Assembly: GCF_037893015.1 (NCBI RefSeq)
Contig: NC_133658.1
Coordinates: forward strand, 60,293,818-60,357,817
Direction: 5' to 3'
DNA length: 64,000 bases
From: Macrotis lagotis
Taxonomy: Eukaryota; Chordata; Mammalia; Peramelemorphia; Peramelidae
Shown here piece by piece: positions 1 through 10,420 of this stretch (its first letter is position 1; every line of letters begins with the position of its first letter). The position numbers and the translations under genes were made by a program. The notes under the pieces were generated by a model. It worked only from the letters and a program-made list of their open reading frames with translations, searched no databases and was not told the DNA's origin.

Positions 1-1581
1 GCATCCATAAATTTTGGTATGATGTCTCATTATTATCATTTTCTTGGATATAATTATTGATTATTTCTATTATTTGTTGTTGAATCCACCCATTATTCAA
101 GATAAAGTTATTTAATTTCCAATTAGTTCTTGTTTTATTTTTCCCCTAACCTTTTATTACTTGTGATTTTTATTGTATCATGATCTGAGAAGTGCGTATT
201 TATTATTTCTGTCTTTCTGCATTTGATTTTAAGGCGTTTATGCCCTAGTACATGAACAATTTTGGTGAAGGTAACACGTACTGCTGAGAAAAAGGTATAT
301 TCTTTTCTATACCCATTAAGTTTTCTCCAGAGGTCTATCACATCTAAGTTTTCTAAGATTTCATTCAACTTCTTAACTTCCTTCTTGTTTATTTTGTTGT
401 TAGATTTATCTAGTTGTGAAAGAGGGAGATTGAGGTCTCCCATTATTAAAGTTGTGCTGTCTATTCCTCCCTGTAAATCACTCAGATTTTCCTCTAGGAA
501 TCTGGATGCTATACCACTAGGTACATACAAGTTTAGCAATGATATAGCTTCATTACCAATGGTGCCTTTTAAGAAGATGTAGTTTCCTTCCTTATCCCTT
601 AATGAAACTGACTTTTGCTTTTACTTTGTCTGAGATTTGGATCGCTATTGAGTGGAATATTCCCTCTTAAGAGTTAATATCCCTAGTGAAGTCCTCTCAG
701 GGTTAAAAATCATTAAAACAAAAACAATTACTCTTAGACTACTCTTAGAAGAGGGAGAGAGGCCTTGCATTCCCAGTCAGACACCCTCCTGATTCTGCTA
801 GGGAGTAAAACAGTGGACTGTTTCCAGAAAGACCTTGCATTGATTTTGTTAGGAAGGGAAATAGTGGAATACTTCCAGGGAAGAGAACTTGCAGTCTTAG
901 TTAGCCACTTATTTGATAATGGATTGTGGGAACAGTAGACTGCCTCCTCTTGTTTGATAAGTGCTAAACTAAGAAGACAGTGCATACTCAGACATTAATT
1001 CATTTAACAGGTCATTAGAAATCTTCTTCTGATACCCTCGCCATCTGGATGGTGAGGTAATATTTTATGAAAACCTTTTATTCTTCTCTTTGTTGCTGGA
1101 TAGATTTTTTCGGTAAAAATTGTAACTCTGAAAACCTTAACTAATCAGGTTGGAAGAGAAGGGGCTAGGGAGGGGGGAGTCACACTGGGCCATATAATCT
1201 TGCTTGACTGTCACCTCAGGGCACCTCCTTGATCTTCACTACCTTTGTGAGACTTGAGGGTGCCCTTTTCTCAAGAAAAGCCATAATAAACTTTCCTTTT
1301 TCCTCCGAGGAGTCTCTGTATTTTTTTAAGTTGACTTATCCTACACACTACCTTAGATTTTTTTTTTCCACTGAGGCATGATATATTTTGCTCCAACCTT
1401 TTACCTTTACCCTATGTGTATCTCTCTGTTTCAAATGTATTTTTTGTAAATAACATATTGTAGGATTCAGGTTGTAAGCCATTTTGCTATCTACTTCCAT
1501 TTTTATGGAATAGTTCATCCCATTCACATTTACAGTTAAGAATGCTAATTCTGTGTTTTCCTCCACTCTAACTTTCTCCAT
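1..1581 (-). pseudogene. L1 ORF2 N-terminal endonuclease domain, degraded and split by an LTR
   Basis: Translation from 1581 gives LTVNVNGMNYSIK, then PTICYLQKIHL and KGWSKIYHA, the usual opening of the L1 apurinic endonuclease. After the LTR (687-1347) it resumes at about 686 with QISDKVKAKVSF, then GIASRFLEENLSDLQGG, the catalytic-type GDLNLPLS motif (GDFN in most L1s) and FSDHDTIKIT near 190 (the SDH motif). A frame change near 137 is followed by WKLNNFILNNGWIQ, which continues to base 1. Reverse transcriptase motifs are outside the window. It is a fossil of ORF2 and encodes no host protein. Confidence 0.85.
687..1347. mobile_element. Solo LTR of an endogenous retrovirus-like element inside the L1
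   Basis: A 661-bp block interrupts the L1 endonuclease reading. It begins TGAAGTCC and ends TACACA (TG...CA ends). It is flanked by CTAG at 683-686 and CTAC at 1348-1351, a 4-bp target duplication with one mismatch. In + orientation it has an AATAAA at 1285-1290 followed by a T-rich stretch, as an LTR R region would. Degenerate internal repeats (a CTTGCA-containing unit) lie at 760-900, as in a U3. No internal genes are present. It is younger than the L1 it entered. The family is not assigned and the orientation (+, from the AATAAA) is only likely. Confidence 0.6.
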
Positions 1582-2739
1582 TTATATTTATCTTTTTCCT
1601 TTTCTCTTATTCCTCCTCACCAAAATTTTACTACTTTTCTCCTTTGACTTTTCTTTTAGAAATTTAACTTTCAGATTATTTTCACTTATACCTTCCCTTC
1701 CCTGTAAAAACAGTCCCTTCTTCCCTTATCTTTCCTGTTCCCTATCCCCCCCTTCCCTGTAAATTAAGATTCCCAAATGGGAATGGATCTTATTCCCTCA
1801 CTAAGCTAAATCTATTGAATAGAATTTACTCAACATTCACGTTTTCCCTTCTTTCCCTCTAAAATTATAAATCTTTGTTCCTCTTTCCTTGGTGCTCTAA
1901 TATTATTAATCAGGTATCATCAATCACAGTTTGATATTTGATTGCTTGATAAGCTCCTATTATTATCAAGCTATCATCAGAGATTGTTTACTTGATTGTT
2001 TGATAAGCAGCATTGACTTAAATTGCATCAATTTATAATTATAATCATTTTTTACCTTACCCCCTTTCAAGTACACACAAACCTCTTTACAAGCCAAAGT
2101 ATCATCCAAAGTCACATCATTTCTTAAACTATTTGTGCCTCCCCCCAGGTCTATTTTCTTTCACACTTTACCTCCCCACCCCCACCCCCCCACCCCCCCA
2201 CACATACACACAGCCCTGGGTACTTAAAACCTTGTTAAGTGAACCAAGACCTATTGTCTCTCCCTCTTTAACCCCTTCTCACCCAGAGTACTTAACCCCT
2301 TATTAAGTGAAGCACTGAAAGTTGATCCAATTAACTGGATGTTGTACTAATTAACTATAAGTATTTTGAAGATCTCTAAGTACTGGGAGGCTCTGGAGGC
2401 ACTGAAACCTCTACAAATGATTGTAAGTAACAAAGACATTGTTTATGATGCCCTCATTAGACAAAGTGCATAGCACCGTGTGATTAAAGTGAGTCAAAGT
2501 ATAATGAGATTCTTAAACTACAGTTAACAGCTTGAAGCTTGCTTTTTCTTTATCTCTGAGGTTTTATCCTTTAGGTTCATTCTCTTCAATTATATTCTAC
2601 CCTCTAATTTTCCCTAGAGAAAGAAGTAAAGTTCTAAAGAATTACAATTGTTATATCTTCTGTTTTAGGGACCTACATTTGTTTAAAACAATTTTGTTTT
2701 TTCAGTTCCCTTTTTCATTTAGCTTTTTTTAATGTAATT

Positions 2740-3205
2740 CTTCAGTTGTGTATTTGGTGATTGAATTCTCTGTTCAGTTCTGGTCTTTGTGTCAGGAAGT
2801 TCTGGAAGTCCTGTATTTCCATCTTTTTCCCTGACAGTATATGTTGAATTTTGCAGGGTAGTACGTTCTGGATTGTAATCCCAGGTCCTTAGCTCTCCAA
2901 AATATGGTATTCTAGTTTTTCTGATCCTTTAATGTTGAAGCTGATAGGTCCTGTGATTGTGTGCCCTTTATATTTGAATTGTTTTCTTTTTGCTGCTTGC
3001 AATATTCTCTTTTATATGAGGGTTCTGGAATTTGGCTATTACAACCCTTGGAGTTTTTATCCTGGGGCATCTTTCTGGAGGGGTTCTCTGGATTCTTTCA
3101 ATGGTTATATTGTTATCTTGTTCCAGTAGATTGGGGCAGTTTTCTGTTATAATTTCCTGCATGAGGTTTTCCAGGTTCTTTTATTGGTCCAGGCTTTCTA
3201 GTCGT
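2740..3205 (-). pseudogene. L1 ORF1 C-terminal remnant
   Basis: Minus-strand translation shows MQEIITENCPNLL, then ERIQRTPPERCP and KTPRVVIAKFQN, the conserved RNA-binding and C-terminal region of L1 ORF1p. It continues in degraded frames to about 2740 with an NFLTQRPELNREF-type end. It belongs to the L1 occupying 1-3303 and is not a host gene. Confidence 0.75.
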
Positions 3206-3397
3206 CTAGTCTAGCAGTCCAATGATCATTCATTTATCTTTCCCTATCTTTGGTAGGGAAAGGCTCCAGGAGCAGGTTAGCTTCATGCCACCATCTTGAC
3301 TTAGCCCTGTAAGTCTGCTCTTGTAGTTTCTATTCAGGAAGAAATTTGTGGGTGAGTATAGGAAGGGAAAGAGGCTATTTTAAGAAGTTATTTTAAG

Positions 3398-3548
3398 GGG
3401 CGGCTAGGTGGTGCAGTGGATAGAACACCGGCCCTGGAGTCCGGAGTACCTGAGTTCAAATCCAACCTCAGACATTTATTACCTAGCTGTGTGGCCTTAG
3501 GCAAGCCACTTAGCTCCATTTGCCTTGCAAATAAAACCTAAAAAAAAA
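3398..3548 (+). mobile_element. Short poly(A) tRNA-derived SINE (WSINE1-like)
   Basis: Starts GGGGCGGCTAGGTGG with tRNA-like A and B boxes (GTTCAAATCC), ends in TTGCAAATAAAACC and poly(A). It is flanked by a target duplication AAGTTATTTTAAG on both sides. Its sharp ends and low divergence suggest a fairly young insertion. Confidence 0.9.
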
Positions 3549-3564
3549 GTTATTTTAAGAAAAA

Positions 3565-3849
3565 TAATTCTATAATTTGAGGTCATGGGTAACATCCTGA
3601 CTGCCCTAAAAGGAAGCATATCCAGGTCACACACTAGATAGAACATTATACCTGAGGGTCAGTCAGACCTCAGTTAAAATCTAGTCTCATACACTTACTA
3701 TTTGTGTGGCCATGGGTTAGTCACTGTTGTCTGCCTTATGTGTGAAAAATGGGAATAATAATTGTACTTATCTCCCAGGATTGTTGTGAGAACAAAATGA
3801 GATATTTGTAATGCCTTTTATAAATCTTACAAGTGAAATATAATATATT
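3565..3849 (+). repeat. 285-bp duplicated segment, copy 1 (MIR-like content)
   Basis: Runs from TAATTCTATAATTTGAGG to GAAATATAATATATT and recurs in direct orientation at 5453-5737 with about a dozen differences by eye (~96% identity). The right-hand ~200 bp is an old MIR-like SINE in reverse orientation (CTTACTATTTGTGTGGCC, then GGGAATAATAAT). The left ~80 bp is not recognisable repeat. Confidence 0.8.
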
Positions 3850-4060
3850 AATTAAGTAGTTTATTTATAACTAGAAACTTTGGGTTTCTGAAATCTAGTC
3901 AGATAGCAAGGACAGATTCAGGCACCAGGGTTTCTCAAGCTAGAAAACCTGCCCCTCAAATGAAGAATCCATGGATCCTTGGCTGAGATGTATCCCTGAA
4001 ATAATATAGAAGGATCAATGAACTTTCACAAATAAATAGCAGAAGTTAATGAAGAGCTTC

Positions 4061-4685
4061 AAGGGGCAACTATGTGGAACAATGGATAGAGCTCCAGGCT
4101 TAGAATCAACAAGATTCATCTTCCTGAGTTCAAATTTAGCCTCAGACACTTATTAGTGAGCAAGTCACTTGTTTCAGTTTCCTCCTCTGTCAAATGAGCT
4201 GAAGAAGGAAAGGGCAAACTACTCCAGTAGCTTTTTCAAGAAAATTCCAAATGGGATCACGAAGAATCAGACATAACTGAAACAACAGGAGAAAGAAATG
4301 ACAAATCACTCCAGTATCTTTGCCAAAAAAACCCAACCAACCAAAACAAAAACCTCCAATGGGATCAAAAGGAGACCTACAAATTACCACTAGTATCTGA
4401 GTGAGTTATAAAGCTCCCTTTGGGCAACTTCCTAGCTGTGTGACTCTGGGCGAGACATTTAATTGTGTTTGCCTCAGTTTTCACATCTGTCAAATGAACT
4501 GGAGAAGGAAATAACAAACCACTCCAGTAATTTTGCCAAGAAGAGTTAAAATTGGTCATGAAGAATAGGACACAGTTGAAATAACTGGAAAAAGAAATGA
4601 CAAATCACTTCAGTATCTTTGCCAAGAAAACTTCAAATGGGGTCACAGAAAGTCTGACAAGATTAAATGACTGAACAACTATAAC
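4061..4685 (+). mobile_element. Chain of BovB-tailed tRNA SINE (MAR1-like) units
   Basis: A tRNA-headed SINE (4061-4290) ends in a BovB/RTE-type tail (GCAAACTACTCCAG, then ATCACGAAGAATCAGACA). It is followed by a second tail-only unit (4291-4380), another headed unit (4405-4588) and a fourth tail (4589-4685). Each tail carries the ACTCCAGTA and TTTGCCAA blocks. Divergence is moderate. Confidence 0.7.
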
Positions 4686-4859
4686 AATGCAGAACTTCAA
4701 GGGGTATTTTGATTTTATGTGTTCCTGAAAAATATAGATTTCCAAAATTTCCATGGAGTTAGAGTACTTGAAGAAGCTAGACGGACAATTTGGAGGAGTG
4801 GCAAGTGGGCAAGAAGCTTTGGTTCGTTTCCTCAATAACTTTCCATATGAAGGAGAGAA

Positions 4860-5440
4860 CCTTCTTGCTATCTAAAAAATGCACCCCATCCCGTTTCTAT
4901 GCCTTTCTTCTGACTGTTCCCAAGCCCAGAATGCTCTTATGCTTTAGCATTTAAAACTCTTCACAACCTTCCCCTTCCTAACTTTCCAGTCTTCTTATAT
5001 CTTACTCCCTTCTATGCATCTATCAACCAACTATGCTGAATTATTATTCCTCAAACACAATACTACATTTCTTGTCTCCATGCATTTGTCAAAATGGTCC
5101 CCTGTGCTTGGGAAAGACCCAACTTTTAAAAAGTCAAGAAGTCCTACTGTATCCAGGGTCATCTCCAGTATTCCTGATCCATATCTGGTTACCCAGATGG
5201 CTCTAGAGGAGAAAACAAGGCTGGCAACTTTGCACAGCATCCCCTCAATCAAATCCAATTTATGTTTTTGTCATAGTGTTTACCTCTCTGATGTCATGGC
5301 CTTCTTTGGGAACTGACAAACATCAAATCCTTTCCTAGAATGCTCTCCCTCTCCAGCTCCACCTCTTGGAGTCTGAGGCTTTCTTTTAGATTTAACTTAA
5401 ATTCCACCTTCTATTATAAGATTCTCCAAGTCTTCTCAGC
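4860..5440 (+). mobile_element. L2 LINE 3' fragment split by an RTE-tailed SINE
   Basis: 4860-5110 resembles the L2 3' region (CACAACCTTCCCCTTCC, then CCAACTATGCTGAATTATT). After the SINE-like insert at about 5111-5332 it resumes with CCTAGAATGCTCTCCCTC at 5336 and ends near 5440. Old and diverged. Confidence 0.5.
5160..5332 (+). mobile_element. RTE-tail repeat (SINE/RTE 3' end)
   Basis: Contains CTGATCCATATCTGG, AAATCCAATTTATG, GATGTCATGGCCTTCTTTG and a degenerate GACAAACATC end. This is the same 3' tail seen at the end of the RTE LINE at 7757-8905 and in several other copies here. Confidence 0.6.
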
Positions 5441-5452
5441 ATCTAGGTTAAC

Positions 5453-5737
5453 TAATTCTATAATTTGAGGTCATGGGTAACATCCTGACTACCCTAAAAG
5501 GAAAAATATCCAGGTCACACACTAGATAGAAAATTATACCTGAGGTCAGTCAGACCTCAGTTAAAATCTAGTCTCATACACTTACTATCTGTGTGGCCAT
5601 GGGTTAGTCACTGTTGTCTGCCTTATGTGTGAAAAATAGAAATAATAATTGTACTTACCTCCCAGGATTGTTGTGAGAACAAAATGAGATATTTATAATG
5701 CCTTTTATAAATCTTATAAGTGAAATATAATATATAT
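5453..5737 (+). repeat. 285-bp duplicated segment, copy 2
   Basis: Direct repeat of 3565-3849 with about 11 substitutions and one 1-base indel by eye. It ends in a (TA)n run (5731-5745) where copy 1 ends ATATATTA. The intervening 1.6 kb of SINE and L2 sequence is not duplicated. Confidence 0.8.
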
Positions 5738-5764
5738 ATATACACATATATATGTAATATTTGT

Positions 5765-5908
5765 CCATTTTCAAAGAAGACCATGACATCAGGGAGGTGA
5801 TGGAATGACAAGCATGTGAATTAGATTTGAGTGAGGGGAGTGCTCATCCAGAGCCATATGGGTCCAGTGGCCAGATATGAATCAGGGCTACTGGAGATGA
5901 CTCTGGAT
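5765..5908 (-). mobile_element. RTE-tail repeat, minus strand
   Basis: Minus-strand reading gives AGATATGAATCAGGGC-complement elements, a TCAAATCTAATTCACATG block and CCTGATGTCATGGTCTTC near 5775, the shared RTE 3' tail. Followed by AT-rich sequence and a (GGAT)n microsatellite. Confidence 0.6.
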
Positions 5909-5924
5909 GATATATATGTATATA

Positions 5925-5966
5925 TGAATGGATAGATGGATGGATGGATGGATGGATGGATGGATA
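5925..5966. repeat. (GGAT)n microsatellite
   Basis: Tandem GGAT units starting after GAATGGATAGAT, about nine units. Confidence 0.95.
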
Positions 5967-6204
5967 CAATACTATTCATCAGGGTAATAATCTAAAATAT
6001 CTTGTGAGTAATTTGAACCCAAAGCTGGATAGATCTTTGGGGTAACAATGGAATCCTGCCAAAGATGTCTAAGACATGGTCCATCAAAAAAGGTTGCAAT
6101 ACCAGTAGGAAAGATTTGCCACAAAAAACAGAAATATCTCCAACAATAAAAAGCAGTTGTTACCTTCCCTTTGTTGATTTTCTCTAGTTTTTCCTGTTAT
6201 CCCT

Positions 6205-6350
6205 TGTTTGTATATGATTGCCCCCTTTAGACAGTGAACTCCTTGTAAGCAGGGGCTGGGTTTTTGGGTTTGGGTTTTTTTTTGCCTTTCTTTGCAACAC
6301 CAGACCTTAGTTAGCATAGTGCCTAGTCTACAACATTTATTGATTGACCA
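6205..6350 (+). mobile_element. L2 LINE 3' end remnant
   Basis: Diverged match to the L2 terminus: GTGAACTCCTTGTAAGCAGG, then CATAGTGCCTAGTC and TTTATTGATTGA. Confidence 0.5.
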
Positions 6351-6571
6351 TCCAGGACTAATGGGTGTTCTAAGGAGGAAAAGATCACTGTGAGATCTAT
6401 ATAGTGATCAGAGCAGCTTCATTCAAGAAATAAACTTGTTCTGAAACTTGGAAAATGAGAGGATACAATTAGAGGGAGGAGAAAGGAAATAGACTTATAA
6501 AATGGAGAAGGGAAGAGGCAATGTTGGATGAAATATTTAGGATGGGGTTAAATAAAGAAATAAAGGTTTGT

Positions 6572-6722
6572 GGGGCGGCTAGGTGGCACAGTGGATAAAG
6601 CACCGGCCCTGGAGTCAGAAGTACCTGGGTTCAAATACGGTCTCAGACACTTAATAATTACCTAGCTGTGTGGCCTTGGGCAAGCCACTTAACCCCATTG
6701 CCTTGCAAAAACCTAAAAAAAA
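6572..6722 (+). mobile_element. Short poly(A) tRNA-derived SINE
   Basis: Complete copy, from GGGGCGGCTAGGTGG to CCTTGCAAAAACC plus poly(A). Target duplication AAAGGTTTGT at 6562-6571 and 6723-6732. Low divergence. Confidence 0.92.
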
Positions 6723-6799
6723 AAAGGTTTGTTTGGGGGGGCACATTGATGGATTAAGAAAGCTCAATGTTCAGCTCACTGATAGACTGCTCTCTAATC

Positions 6800-6975
6800 T
6801 TGTGAGACTGCATCTGGAAAATAGTGTTCTGTTCTGTTCTGTTCACAATGTAATAGGAAAGATGTGAACATGCTGGAAAGCATCCAAAGAAAGGCAGTTA
6901 GTAGAGTCAAGGACCTCCTGGCTATCCCATATGAGGAATGGTAAAAAACAACCTAGAGATATTTATCCTTGAGTA
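6800..6975 (+). mobile_element. CR1/L3-type LINE C-terminal remnant
   Basis: Translation gives LENSVLFCSVHN, then after a frame change LESIQRKAVSRVKDLLAIPY. This matches the conserved end of CR1/L3 reverse transcriptase ORFs (usual form LEYCVQFW...LERVQRRATRMIKGLE..PYEERL). Short and ancient. Confidence 0.5.
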
Positions 6976-7057
6976 TCATTCCAGTATCTTTGCCAAGAAA
7001 ACCCTACATGGGGGTCATGAAGAGTTGGACATGGATGAAAATGACTGAAAAACAGCA
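6975..7057 (+). mobile_element. BovB-type SINE tail fragment
   Basis: Carries CATTCCAGTATCTTTGCC, GGGGGTCATGAAGAGTTGG and ATGACTGAAAAACA, the tail of the MAR1-like SINE, with no tRNA head. Confidence 0.65.
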
Positions 7058-7756
7058 TTTCCAAAATATAGCAAGAACAAACTTACAAGTATTCCCTCGA
7101 TGTTTCCAAAGTATTTTCTCTACTGTATCAGCTCAGCCTCGGGAAAATAGGCTCAAAAATTAGCTTAGTCCAACACAGCTTTGGTCAGTTCTTATAAAGC
7201 ACCAGTCCAACCAAGTTCATATCCAAATGGCCTAGATGCAAAATGAGTAGTCCCACTGAACTAATGTCCCAAAGATTGCTTCCAGTTCCTTCGGACATCA
7301 GTGTAAGACTGGCTGATATGCCTGGCCTGAATTCTGATTTTGCATTCCTATGGTTTCAGCATCTAACCCAGAACAGACTCCACTCCCTGTACCTACAACA
7401 GAAAAGAATGAACCAACCAACAAAGGAGCCTGTGTTCCTCAGGAGACAGATGATTGAAGAGAAGGAGGAAGGTCCCCTAGTCCCTCCTCTTAGAACATAA
7501 CTTCTCATTGGGTGGCATCACACCCCTTACAGATCTCAGCTGAAGACAATGAAACAAAAAGACGGCTTAAGTTGACTCGTCTTTTTGAAGACACTGACAG
7601 TTTTGGCTGCATGGTCAATGGAATGAGGCTCCTCACAACTGTATGGAAACCAATTAGAATCACTAACAGGATGTCCATGGAATTTCCTTTATCCCACATC
7701 ATGATTCTTTGGGAAGCAATTGCCTAGTGTCTCCATAGGGGGAGATGCCATTACAT
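7058..7756. other. Unassigned non-coding stretch
   Basis: No repeat family, splice-bounded coding exon or RNA gene was recognised. Short open frames here have no recognisable motifs. Confidence 0.5.
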
Positions 7757-8905
7757 GGTTCTTCATGTGTTCTTGTCCTTTATTGAAGAAGACTCAAATG
7801 ACATCATTATGTCTGAGACAAATTACAGTGTGTGTCCAACTATGGCTGATAAGAGCAGTACAAGCTTGGAATGCTCTACCACAGGTTGGGCACAAATAGT
7901 CCATGTGAACACCTGGGTGGGTACTCTAAACTTATGAATATCACATTTCCTTTGAGTTGCTTCAATTCTGCCTTCCTCATAGAGCACAGCACCTTCATTG
8001 ATGAGGGCATGCCATGCTGGGTGGTCTTATGCCAGTGTCTCCCATGCTGTACAATAAATTCTAAAGTTCTTCACTGAGACCTTCAGGGTGGCTCGGTATC
8101 GCTTCTTCTGACCTCCTTTTGAGTGCTTGCCCTGTGTGAGTTCTCCATGAAATAGGTTTTTTTGGCAAGTATACATCTGGCATTCTAACAACATGTCCAG
8201 CCCCTCGTAGTTGTACTCTCTGTAGTAATGTTGGAATACTAGGCAGTTTAACTCAAGAACGTAACTGTTATCTTCTGCCAGGTGATCTTCAGAATCTTTC
8301 TTAGACAATTTAAATGGAAGTGATTCAGTTTCCTGACATGGCGCTGGTAGAATGTCCAGGTTTCATAGGCATATAGCAATGAGGTCAGCACAGCAACTCA
8401 GTAGACCTTCAGTTTGATAGTCTAATGCCTCTTCTCTCCTATATTTTCTTGCAGAGCCTCCCAAATACTGAGCTAGCTCTGGAGATGCAAGTGTTAACAT
8501 CATTATCAATGTGTACCTCCTTGTAAAGGATACAAGTGAGCTTCTCCAGAGTACTCAAAACGTCTCCATTTGCTGTAATTGGTGGTTCCACATATATGAA
8601 GGGTGTGGTGCTGCCTGATGGGGCACCTGTGTTTTCTTGATATTAATTGTAAGACCAAAATTAGCACAGACAGTAGAGAACTGATCCATACTTTGTGGTA
8701 TCTCAACTTCAGAGGCTGCATTGAGGGCATGATCATCTGCAAACAGAAGATTATGTACCAGCCCTCCCTCCACTTTGGTCTTGGCTTGTAGCCTTTTCAA
8801 GTTGAAGAGTTTGCCGTCAGTGTGGTAGCTGACCTTGAAACCACATTCATCCTTAGTGAAGGCATTTGATAGCATGGCTGAAAATATCATGCTATAAAGT
8901 ATGAA
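7757..8905 (-). mobile_element. RTE-type non-LTR retrotransposon, C-terminal RT to 3' tail
   Basis: Minus-strand translation from about 8905 gives CVLAFILYSMIFSAMLSNAF, GKLFNLKRLQAKTKV and the reverse transcriptase catalytic core LLFADDHAL. This is followed by FGLTINIKKTQVPHQAAP, then a degraded thumb region. At about 8240-8030 it resumes with LLECQMYTCQKNLFHGELTQ and KKRYRATLKVSVKN (usual form GELC.GKR..GRPKKRYKD.LK). The final ~70 codons include YEEGRIEATQRK and, near 7930-7860, CPTCGRAFQACTALISHSW plus THT, a C2H2 finger. The 3' tail ends at about 7757 with TTCAATAAAGGACAAGAAC. There are several frame breaks; the N-terminal endonuclease is absent (5' truncated). It is a LINE fossil, not a host gene. 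Confidence 0.8.
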
Positions 8906-8920
8906 AGCAAGGACACATCC

Positions 8921-9053
8921 TGGTGCAGTGGATAGAACACCAATCCTGGAGTCAGGAGGACTCGAGTTCAAATCCAGACTCAGACACTTAATAATTACCT
9001 AGCTGTGTGATCATGGGCAAGTCACCCAACCCCATTGCCTTGCAAAAACAAAA
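8921..9053 (+). mobile_element. Short poly(A) tRNA-derived SINE (5' shortened)
   Basis: Starts within the A box (TGGTGCAGTGGATAGAAC) and ends CCTTGCAAAAACAAAAC. It sits directly at the 5' truncation point of the RTE element. Confidence 0.85.
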
Positions 9054-9505
9054 CTTCTTTCCTATGAATGATATTCTCAAATGATCTTTATTCAAACAAA
9101 AAATAAAGTATTCTCACTTAGAGATGGGAAAATGCCATTTCATATGTTTAACAAATGTCTACCATGTACAAAGCACTGTGCTCAACTCTAAGGTTTTAGA
9201 GGAAAAACCATGTGGTCCCTAAATTTTACTGGAGAGCTACAACATACAACTCAAATAAGTATAAAACAAAATAAGTATGACCATTCTACAAGATTGGGTG
9301 AGAAAGTGGTAGAAATAGCAGAAAATTATATTCTTTGAAATATCTGGGGAGGGAGGAAATACTAAGAGATAACAGGATAAGAGAAGGCTCTCATGAGGAC
9401 TTAGCATTTATGTTGAGCTTCAAAGGAAGAGAAGAATTCTTGAAAACCAAGGAAGAGAGTTTGTATAGTGCACAGAGGTGAGACCTTCATGCAATTTAAG
9501 TTTGC
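9054..9505. other. Old interspersed repeat sequence, family unassigned
   Basis: 9120-9270 resembles a widespread ancient repeat (TACAAAGCACTGTGCTC and onward) also seen at 20041-20290 and 63520-63640. 9051-9085 carries ACTTCTTTCCTATGAATGAT, which recurs near 11467. No coding potential seen. Confidence 0.4.
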
Positions 9506-9507
9506 TA

Positions 9508-9640
9508 AGAGGGACAATTAGGTGGTACATTAGATAGAGTACTGGCCCTAGAGTCAGAAGGACCTGAGTTCAAATTAGACCTAGTTTGTGTGACCTTGGA
9601 TAGGTCACATAACCTCATTGCCTTGCAAAAACAAAAAAAA
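9508..9640 (+). mobile_element. Short poly(A) tRNA-derived SINE with internal deletion
   Basis: GGACAATTAGGTGGTAC start, lacks the middle ACACTTAATAATTACC part, ends CCTTGCAAAAAC plus poly(A). Imperfect target duplication AAGTTTGCTAAG / AAGTTTACTAAG. Confidence 0.85.
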
Positions 9641-10420
9641 AGTTTACTAAGTGCATACAAATACAAAAATAGAAACCATGCCCACCCTCAAGGAATGTGA
9701 TTGGAATAGACAGAGTATGTACCATAGGATGTCTTGGGCAAATAGGCAGGGTATTTCAGGGACTTATGCTTGACTCTTATAATCCAGAAGTCATTAGAGA
9801 CTATTGAGTTGAATCAGTGAGTGAGGAAGGTGAGCTTGCTCAGAACCATTATATAAAGTACCTTTCAAAAGATGACTCCAAATGAATGGCTATTCGATGC
9901 TGCAATATTAGGGAAGGCATTGTGGGTGAATGCTACAGCACAAAGATTCTTGGCTTTGTGAAAACTTTTCACAGAGAGAGGTCTCTGCAGTTGGCATGCT
10001 AAATAGAGCAGCTAACTAGAGCATCTTAATATTTCTATGGTCTGAAGCTCAATTTGTGAGAATAGCTGAGCCAGACATTATTTCTGTCTTGTCCTCAGAA
10101 AAAATTCTGACAGAGGTGAAGTCATTCTCTCTTCTTTCTGCATTCCTCTCTCTTCCTCTCCTTCAGAGGCCCAGTGAGCTCAGAGTGGCCCTGACTGCTG
10201 AATGTCCCTTTCATAGTACCCTAGTCTGACCTACCCTTCCCTGTCTAGACTTTAGACCATCCTCTCTCTCACTCTATCTATTATCAGGAAATATCTTACA
10301 CCACACATCCACATTACATTTTTTTTGGCCTTATCCTTACAAGTAAATTAATCCATACTATGGTGTTACAAATGGTGCAGTAGTCAAAGAAAATTCATCC
10401 AAAAGCTATTATGTGCCTAT
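9641..10420. other. Unassigned non-coding stretch
   Basis: Nothing recognisable beyond short pyrimidine-rich patches (10120-10180). No coding or RNA gene seen. Confidence 0.5.

Larger units (their letters stand above)
1..3303 (-). mobile_element. L1 LINE, 5' portion, minus strand, running off the left edge
   Basis: On the minus strand this reads as an L1: a 5' end near 3303 beginning with a GTCAAGATGGTGGC-type start, a shortened 5' UTR, the C-terminal half of ORF1 (about 3205-2740), an inter-ORF stretch, then the start of ORF2 at 1581 running to base 1. The N-terminal part of ORF1 seems to be missing, because the 5' leader joins directly to sequence matching mid-ORF1. The ORF2 part is split by a solo LTR at 687-1347. 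The element is old and non-functional. Its 3' half would lie to the left of the window. Confidence 0.85.

Noticed and set aside
3398-3548. tRNA-like A and B boxes in this and the other SINEs, as possible tRNA genes
   Set aside because: No foldable 72-nt tRNA with anticodon arm; they sit in SINEs with poly(A) tails and target duplications.
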